Positions 57,000 through 64,000 of a stretch of 64,000 bases of DNA are shown here, one piece after another. The stretch covers positions 95,332,182-95,396,181 of the forward strand of contig CM045761.1 of NCBI GenBank assembly GCA_025200525.1, in the 5' to 3' direction. This DNA is from Camellia lanceoleosa. Taxonomy: Eukaryota > Streptophyta > Magnoliopsida > Ericales > Theaceae. The position numbers and the translations under genes were made by a program. Positions within the stretch are counted from its first letter, which is position 1, and each line of letters opens with the position of its first letter. The notes beneath the pieces were generated by a model. It worked only from the letters and a program-made list of their open reading frames with translations, had not been told where the DNA came from and did not search any database.

Positions 57000-57420
57000 G
57001 CGAGCTAGCCTACCCGTAAGTCTTTGGTTTCTCAAAAAGATATTTGATGGGATCAAGTCGTGAAACCAACATTACTGAGTGAGCTAACAAGTAGTGGCTT
57101 GACTTCCTAGTAGCCCATACCAAGACTAGACAAGCCCTCTCCAGCGGAGTGTAGCGGGTCTCGTAATCCAGCATCTTCTTGCTCAGATAGGAGATGGCCC
57201 TTTCCACTTTATCTTCCGACTCTTGTGCGAGGATACAGCCCATTGTGGTCTCTGACAGATACAATATCAACGGTTTCCCCGGCTTTGGTGGTGACAATAC
57301 GGGCGGATTCTGTAAATACTCTTTAATCTGTTCAAAGCAGCTTGACAAGCCATCCCAATGGAACCGTTCCTTTCTTCAAAAGACCAAAAAGTAGTTCACA
57401 AGTCATGGTTAGTTTAGAGA
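57000..57420 (-). pseudogene. RNase H (element D)
   Basis: Open frame 57348-57010: FEQIKEYLQNPPVLSPPKPG, KPLILYLSETTMGCILAQES, EDKVERAISYLSKKMLDYET and RYTPLERACLVLVWATRKSS, ending LDPIKYLFEKP. This is the classical Ty3-type RNase H with the connection region; no internal stop in this stretch. Confidence 0.85.
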
Positions 57421-58440
57421 TAAATCGTCTTATGGATTGCACTTTACTCAGAAAGCCTCGCACCCCCTTTTCAGTCATTGGTGGTGGCATTTCTAAGATG
57501 GCCTTGATTTTGGAAGGGTCGACTTGATGCCCCTTTGTGTGTCGAAATCGACATTTTTCATTTGTAACACCAAGCGTACATTTCTGCGGATTCAACATGG
57601 CCGAAATTCTCGATCCTTTGAAAAAACTTTTGCAAAGGCGGTGTAGTGGCCCTCTCTTTCTTTGGACTTGACAATCATGTCGTCCACATACACCTCGACC
57701 TCTTTATGGATCATATCATGTAATATAAGTGGTTGCGACCCGTTGATATGTAGCCCATTCTTCAACCCAAGCGGCATTACTCTATAACAATATGTACTTA
57801 CGGGGTGGTAAAGCGATCTTCTCCGGTCTTGGTGCCATCACTATCGATTATAACGAAAAGCCATCCATGAGCGAAAGCAAAGCATGCCATTGTGAAATCT
57901 ACCAACTCGTCAATATGTGGCAAGGAAAGTCATCCTTGATGGCTCTGTTCAAATCCACGAAATCCACACATACGGATTACGCCATCCTTCTTGACCTTTG
58001 GAACAATGTTGGCCAACCAAGTTGGGTATTCGGATACCAATAGGAAGCTGCGTCAATCTGGTGACCTCTTCCTTGATCTTAATGGCGGTCGGGCGAATCC
58101 TTGAGCTTGTTTGTGAGTCGGGCCTCGGGGTCAAGAGGATCCGGTCTTTGTACAATCTCGGGATCGATTCGGGCATGTCTTCGTGGGACCACCGAAAACA
58201 TCTTTGAAATCTTTTAACAAAGCGACTAAGCGCTCGCGTTCCTCGAGGACAACGTGGACCCGATCTGGACGGCCGCGGGTCCTTCTCGGTACCAATATTC
58301 CGGTGTTGATTTCATCAATTAAAGGTTTAACAAACCTCTCTTGCTCTTGTTCAATTAGTCGTTGTAAAAGCGGAGAATTTCGTCCTCGTCGTTTTCATCA
58401 AAATTTTGAAAGTCTGATTTAAGCAATAAACCAAAGGCGA
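57421..58440 (-). pseudogene. Reverse transcriptase (element D), frameshifted
   Basis: RT in pieces: 58176-57949 has the ESIPRLYKDRILLTPRPD part; VPKKDGRIRVCVDF is damaged near 58000-57950; 57777-57592 carries LHDMIHKEVEVYVDDMIVKS with YVDD at 57690-57679 intact; 57598-57421 has PQKCTLGVTNEKCRF, ILEMPPPMTEKGVRGFLSK and RRFISKLTM. Many 1-4 base differences from element E lie at CAG, CTG or CCTG. Confidence 0.85.
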
Positions 58441-59205
58441 GAAAAATACTCGGAAACCACAGTTACCTCATTCTCATTAGATACTTCCAAACCGTCTGAT
58501 TCTTCTGTAACAACAGACTCAAAAGAAAGAAAAACTGACACAGGCGAGGCTACGGTATCCGGGTTATCACCCCGAGAATACCGGACTCGAGACTTCAGAC
58601 TTCGGGCAATTTGGAACACGATTCCGACTCACAAGACTTCGGTGGAATCGATTAGGCTCACTACTGATCCGGTCTTTGATAGAAATCCCTCCTCGTCTTG
58701 CCCGGTGAGGGAGGTGCGATGGATGCATCAAAATAGTGATTGTAGGCCCGGTAGTTTCATCTCCGATCATGGACAGGAGTCATCCCCAAGCTGGTCGATC
58801 AAAGGATCGAAAGTAGACACGCCGATTACTACCCCATTTCGGACTACGTGTCCATGAGACTCAATTCCTTGCTATGTTCGACCTCAAGCTGTCGGGTCTA
58901 TCGCTCTTGACAACATCATCCCGGATAAGCGCAAGTCGAAGAAAATTTCAAACCCGGCATGCGCTTCTTCTCTTTATTCATCCATGGCTCAGGAAAACCC
59001 GAGAATGGAAAGTCTTCCCCTCCGGACGAAGCGTCCGTTCGAATTACCGGATGGGCGGTGCATCAATTCAAAAGGTTTCCCCATCTTTTTTGCTTTGGCT
59101 CTTCTGCCATCTCTTTTCCTCTTCTTACCCAATCTTCCTTGGTGGGCATGTAACCTAAGCGAAGGTGTGAGGGTTGTGTGGCACTTGGCCAGCGTTGCGA
59201 TGCCT
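58441..59205 (-). pseudogene. Protease-RT linker (element D)
   Basis: Same order as in elements A and E, with the GRRAKAKKMGKPFELMHRP basic run (59135-59050) and NGRFVRRGRL, then the acidic Ser-rich part ending EYFSRLWF near 58430. Frameshifted. Confidence 0.65.
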
Positions 59206-59900
59206 TTACGGCCGCTCTTCCCTAATCCCATCAGGGATGTATTGGAGTTTATTCATGAGGTATACTGCTTGGGCGCTAACATATATCCCTTCATTAACTG
59301 CCATGACGCTCTGTACTACTTCAGCCTCTGCTAGGGTAAATCCGGATATAAACACATCTTCCATCCCATGCTCAATCTCTAGAACGGGGGTAGACACCTC
59401 CGGCGGTGGATGGATCGATGAATTACCGAAAACAATGGCTACTCCCTTCCCATAGGGGTATTTCACCATTTGATGCAAAGTGGATGATACTGCTTTTACC
59501 TGATGCAGCCACGGCCGCCCCAACAACAAATTGAAAGTTGCCGGCACTTCCAAGACATGAAAATCTATCTCCTGCTGTCCCGGTCCAACCTTAGTCTGGA
59601 TGTTAACGGTTCCCATCACTTCCCGGCTTGTGTTGTCATATGCCACGATGACTGAAATTTGTTGGTCCAAAGTCCGCGACTTCCAGATCAATCGCATAAA
59701 ATTTGTCCTCGCGAAGCGACGTTGATGGCGAATCTGTATCAACAAGGACTCTAGGTATCCATTTATCCTGCACTCTCGGAGATGTAGAGTGGCTTGTTGT
59801 GATTTGTGCCCTCGGCGGTAATTCTTTATCGATAGCGTCAACATCGGGGCCTCCTCCGGAAAGACTAGCCCACTAATTTGTTACGGTGTTGTTTCTATTG
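59206..59900 (-). pseudogene. Aspartic protease (element D)
   Basis: The 59844-59206 frame holds AYDNTSREVMGTVNIQTKVG, VLEVPATFNLLLGRPWLHQV, KAVSSTLHQMVKYPYGKGVA and the downstream HPPPEVSTPVLEIEHGMED. The active site at 59743-59732, read in another frame, is V-D-T-D, as in element E, instead of V-D-T-G. The following residues are displaced by a missing base at a CAG. The C-terminal half is intact. Confidence 0.8.
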
Positions 59901-61110
59901 AAAGCTTTGCCTTATCCATGGTGATAAAAGCAGCCTCCTGTGCACTCGAGAAGCCATGGCGATCCCCAAATAGAGATATCTGCTTGTATCTTTTTTAAAT
60001 TTGTTTAGTCACGGCTTCCTCTTGTTGCTTTTCATACCTTCTCGGCCTCTGTCCTTCCACGAGGCCTCTGGTTGATCCAAGTGCGGAGGTTTGAAATATC
60101 GCCCACTCCTTGTCATGTGGTCGACCTCTCCAAGGTACCAAGTATTGTCGGGTTGGTTGTTCCCCAATCCTCGTCAGTGGGCGAGACATAAGTCTTCATC
60201 TTCCCACCACATTCCCTCGGCGACCGACAGACGTCTGTCCGGCTCTGGTATGGCTGTTCTTGCGCTCGCAACACTTTCCATCCATATACCCGACATTTTA
60301 TTTACGTACTGCAGATGGTTTCCACTCCACATGGGCCTTTGCCTTTCTGATTCTCTCGGAATCCTCAAAACTTGCTTTCTTCGGTACAACTGACTGTTCG
60401 GCCATCTCTGTGCTCAAAATGTTCCAATCTCGGGCGAAATTCTTGACACTGGCGCCCTCCGGCGATATGTTCTGCTCTTGACCCTTCATTTGCGCCCGAT
60501 TTTCTCATTCATGAACTTTGCTCTACCAAATTCTTCTACTACATCGGGTTGGTCATCCAACCACCGGTGGCTTCTCTGAATCTTCATGATCAAACCAAGC
60601 GATTGCCACATCCTCAGGTATTGATCGTCATAAAATCGGAGGTTGGCGAAGTACTCCCCATAGTCACTACATCATCATTTCCTGTTCTAGGCTATCTCCT
60701 TGAATCACACATAATTCTTCTTCATTGGCAATTCCACTCGGGCCCATCTTGACCCATTGATGAAATGTAGTCACTTTCGGTGTATGTTTTCCATTGCAAC
60801 TCCAGATTCCTGAGACTCGATTCAATAACACTGCTCCTTCTTTGGAATTCCCCTTTTATTGTTCTTGGTGGTCACCACCATTGGCTTAGGTTGGGTCGAG
60901 GAGATGTCCATCATGCACAAATCGATGCAGTCGGGAAGAAACACCTCTGGCTTAGGCAGGTGGGTAGGTGTGATGTAGATGCTAGGGTCGTAGGACACGC
61001 CCCCAGTATGAATGAAATTGAGCCTTTTGGGTGGTGGAGCCTGGTTGTGTATGGGGAGGGGATTGGTAGTAACATTGGGTTTTTCGAGGTAAGATTACCC
61101 GTTATCGATA
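59901..61110 (-). pseudogene. Gag-protease linker (element D)
   Basis: Counterpart of 43871-45040 but with more indels. Recognisable: PEDVAIAWFDHED (near 60610-60570), PEPDRRLSVAEGMWWEDEDL (60250-60190), MTRSGRYFKPPHLDQ (60120-60075). Confidence 0.65.
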
Positions 61111-62700
61111 AGGTCTTGAATTTCATGGCGTAACAGGTAGCAGTGGTGTGTCGTGACCATCTTCTTTGGTGAAACGCTAATATTTGGCGGTTATAGTTAG
61201 GAGGAAGTTTTTTACGGTAGGGGCCTCGGCTCCGGGGGCTTGGTGCCCTTTCTTGATCAACACCCCGAGCTTTGGATAGGGGCATATAGAGTGGAAGCGA
61301 AAGTTGGTGTTTCTGGGTGGGTATTTGGTGGTTGTGGGTTGCTTCGGACGCCTTAGGAAAATGGCGAACATTGTATTTCTTTGTGAGGGTTGGTGGTGAC
61401 CATGCTTACTTCACAGGTTCTTGCGGTTGATGTGCCACTCGGGCTGCATTGTTGCCGGTTGAATGTCATGGGGTTGCTCCGGTCTTGATCAAACAGACCT
61501 GCTTCATCGCATCCTCAATCTGCATCCCCATATCATGCGGATCTGCGAAGGTAGGGAAGGAACTACAATCATCTTCTTCATTAACCGGTTGAAGATTGCG
61601 CACAATCATCGGGATTTGGTCTCTGTCCGTGGGCCTTAAGGTCATCATCGATGCTTTCGCCCTCCATCTGATTCTGAACTCTGAAAAAACCCTCCTTAGG
61701 CTCTTGCCTAGTTGTCTCGAGATCACGGGTAGTGATCTCAATCGTGTGTTGTATGAATCTTTAGCGATAAAGGCCTCGGCCATTTCGTCCCAACTTATCT
61801 TAATGTCATCATCTGGCTTGGAATACCATGCGGATGCTACACTGACGGTCCGACCAAGCGAGACAACCGGAGCCCTCGAGGCCCATCGGCCTTAGAACGT
61901 CCGAGAACAGTCTTAAGTGTACCATAGGGTCCCCGGACCCATCAAATCGATCAATATGAGGCATCTTGAATCTGTCGGGCAGCATCACAGCTGCATCAGT
62001 ATAACCATCTTCAATATTGGGGATAGTCTTGACCCCTTGAGATCTCTTGAATAACTTTTCAAGCTTGCTTAATTTGAGTGCGGTGGGGTCAGCCTCGAAC
62101 TCAAAGGGAGAGTCAGGTAGATTGGTGGGTGTTTTTGATAGCTGAGGTTGAATTTGAGGTAGGGTCGGAGGTGGGGGTGGTCCCGTGGGCAGCCCTGTAT
62201 CAGTCTGAACATTGGTCGTCTCCCCGACGTTAGGAACTCCTGGTGGGGGAGGAGTGCAGTCTTAAGCAGTGCTCCGGTTCTTTGTTCTAGCCTGGCAATT
62301 GTCTCTGCCTGTTCTCTTACAACCGTGGCCTGTTGCCTGGCGAAGTCTGCCTGTCGGACAGCGTCTTGCTGCATTGCTTTCATACTCTCTTGTAGGTGGC
62401 GCACCATCTCCTCCAAAGCGGTCATATTATCTGATACGGTTGGATTACTGGTATAAATTCCCTCTCTGTTGGTGACACAAAACCTCGATCTCTAATGAGC
62501 ACGGGTGGGGTAGACAAAGCCCTCTGGACTGACTGTTGTACTGATGCCCTCTGCCTTACTGACTTCCGTTTAGTGACCGGGGGTAGCGAGTAGTACACTG
62601 GTTGTCCGTCTATCAGATCCTCAGATCGAAGGAGTCGACCTCTGACCCAGGGTGCTTGGGGAATATCTATCGGATCGGTAGCAATTGTGCTCAACTACCT
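61111..62700 (-). pseudogene. gag (element D), broken
   Basis: N-terminal part 62694-62422 starts near TTGAGCACAATTGCTACCGA and reads PQAPWVRGRLLRSEDLIDG and RDRGFVSPTEREFIPV. 62425-62069 is a coiled-coil-like stretch rich in Q, A and E (MTALEEMVRHLQESMKAMQQ, ARQQATVVREQAETIARLEQ). The Gag core is at 61783-61466 (MAEAFIAKDSYNTRL, RVFSEFRIRWRAKASMM), and the zinc-knuckle region near 61200-61140 (FHQRRWSRHTTATCYAMK), where the first Cys is not seen. Frames change between the parts. Confidence 0.8.
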
Positions 62701-63413
62701 AATGAAAAGATAAATAAAACGTATAAATAAACAGACAATCGGACAGCATAACGGCGCAAAGTAAATAAACACACAACACACGGTCGGGTATTTAAAAATT
62801 ATAAACGGTCGAATGCTGAATACACTGTTTCTCAACCACTGATTACTGATCACGAACCATTGCCCCTAGGCCTGAATCTGATACCCACAGACAACTGATT
62901 CCCAAAACAACGTCTTGATACCCTCGGACTTTGATACTTAAACTTGCAAAGCGATCTGTATGTCCCTGTGAGTTACACTCTAAAGCACATAGCAATTAAA
63001 TGAGAACCAAAACACCCCTATGTTTGGGTAGGGTTTCCCTGTCCTATTTTGTCAGGAGCTAGGGTTTCACTACATGCTTGACGGTTTCAAACAACCTAAA
63101 TCGGGTAAGCAACTTTGTCCTAGTTTGGAATGGTCACTATGGATTCGACTATGCAACTAGGTCGAATGGTCAAAAGGGTGCCCGGTAAAACCGGGTTTGT
63201 GTTCCCATCTTGGCGAGCCATAACCGGTCGACCTTATGGACATGCCTTGACAAGACAAGCCTCCAAAGAAACCGTTCGGGAATAGCGGATGACCAACACG
63301 GTGTCCTAGGCGCACCAATGCACATGCAATGCAAAGAAACACATAAGTGAAATCAAAAGCAGGATATCACGAGTTGAGTCAAGCTCTCTAAACTCCCAAT
63401 GATGTCGCGAAGC
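62701..63413 (-). other. Leader and primer-binding site (element D)
   Basis: No gene. Minus strand after the LTR end reads GCTTCGCGACATCATTGGGA, an altered primer-binding region. Nearly the same as 46691-47359. Confidence 0.55.
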
Positions 63414-64000
63414 TGTAGCAACGCCATGAGGACCTCGGCTCTGACTCGGACTCTTTAAAGTTTGTGTCGCGGTTCATCTGAACCAAAGAGTCCACCTCGG
63501 CAAATTGTTTTGAGAAAAAGCTGATTTTTGAAAAGAAGTGCCAAACATGGACTGCTTTGCGGATTCTGAGTCGCCACCTAAATATTTTAAAAGGAATTTA
63601 GGAAACCACGACTCGGTGCCAAAAGGCCGCGTGTCCGTCATCACCAAAGTGACTTGGCTCGGGAGCTTAGATGCGATCGGGAAGGTCACTATGAGCACCC
63701 CTTTCGCCGGTCGAAGACCGCCTCTACTAACCGTGATATCCATTTTTGAAAACTTTATGCGTTCTTATTCCGGTTATTAGCCTAGAATTACTATGTTATG
63801 CCTGACAAACAAGTATAGACTAGATCGCCTAATTTGGGAACAAACATTGCATATCCGTTTTGTCTCGGCGTGTTTAGATGTTGCTACTACAAGTAGACTA
63901 AAATCGATTTCAATGAGTACTTCCAACTTAAGCAATCCAACCTCCACCCACAGGCATTCATACGGTTTATCATGTAAGCATTTAGCGCATGGTAATCCTC
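63414..64000 (-). mobile_element. 5' LTR of element D, cut by window end
   Basis: Minus-strand LTR end GTTGCTACA at 63414; the conserved 3' module (63720-63550) and the adjoining sequence match 47360-47960 closely. The remaining ~3.2 kb would lie beyond the window. Confidence 0.8.

Overview
The window is nuclear DNA of a flowering plant, most likely a woody eudicot; the species cannot be read from it. The evidence is wall-to-wall Ty3/gypsy LTR retrotransposons of the Tat lineage (long LTRs starting TGTAGACACC, a second RNase H domain, additional antisense genes, tandem arrays ahead of the polypurine tract), AT-rich spacers with CA/CT microsatellites, and two gene families known from plants and their transposons: the plant mobile domain (PMD) and a DUF7745-like family. 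I see no intact host gene, no tRNA or rRNA gene, and nothing bacterial.

Layout. 1-4290: three long repeats in which T-rich and A-rich sub-repeat arrays face each other as inverted repeats around a GC-richer core, a foldback-like structure. 4290-9117: AT-rich spacer with a compound microsatellite, five copies of a GTAAAATTTTAC palindrome, and an LTR-like stretch with CTCGAG repeats. 9118-35600: a composite plus-strand Tat element of about 26 kb. It has a 5' LTR, PBS, decayed gag-PR-RT-RH-aRH-IN, an antisense DUF7745-like gene and the last exon of an antisense PMD gene. A foreign LTR/gag piece and an LTR end follow. A second copy of the 3' half comes next: IN tail, antisense DUF7745-like gene, complete six-exon antisense PMD pseudogene with its own promoter, two tandem arrays, PPT and 3' LTR. 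35601-41664: LTR and leader debris, and one segment where the PMD tail and DUF7745-like gene lie in the same direction as the flanking LTR ends. 41665-64000: two closely similar minus-strand elements, D and E, in tandem and sharing one 3.8-kb LTR. D is nearly complete; E is cut off inside RT and joined head-on to a plus-strand LTR.

How the parts fit. The gag-pol genes are standard retrotransposition functions, now broken. The unusual part is the antisense block between IN and the 3' LTR: it varies between elements (DUF7745-like alone, or DUF7745-like plus PMD), has its own TATA/CT-rich leader, and is accompanied by a GC-rich palindromic cassette that recurs in LTRs and in front of the antisense genes. 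In the left half most nonsense codons look like C-to-T decay at CAG/TGG (CHG) sites. In the right half many differences between D and E fall at CAG/CTG/CCTG and read as CG, which may be a sequencing artefact at methylated CHG sites, so frameshifts there should not all be taken as real. All homology calls are by eye; no database search was run.
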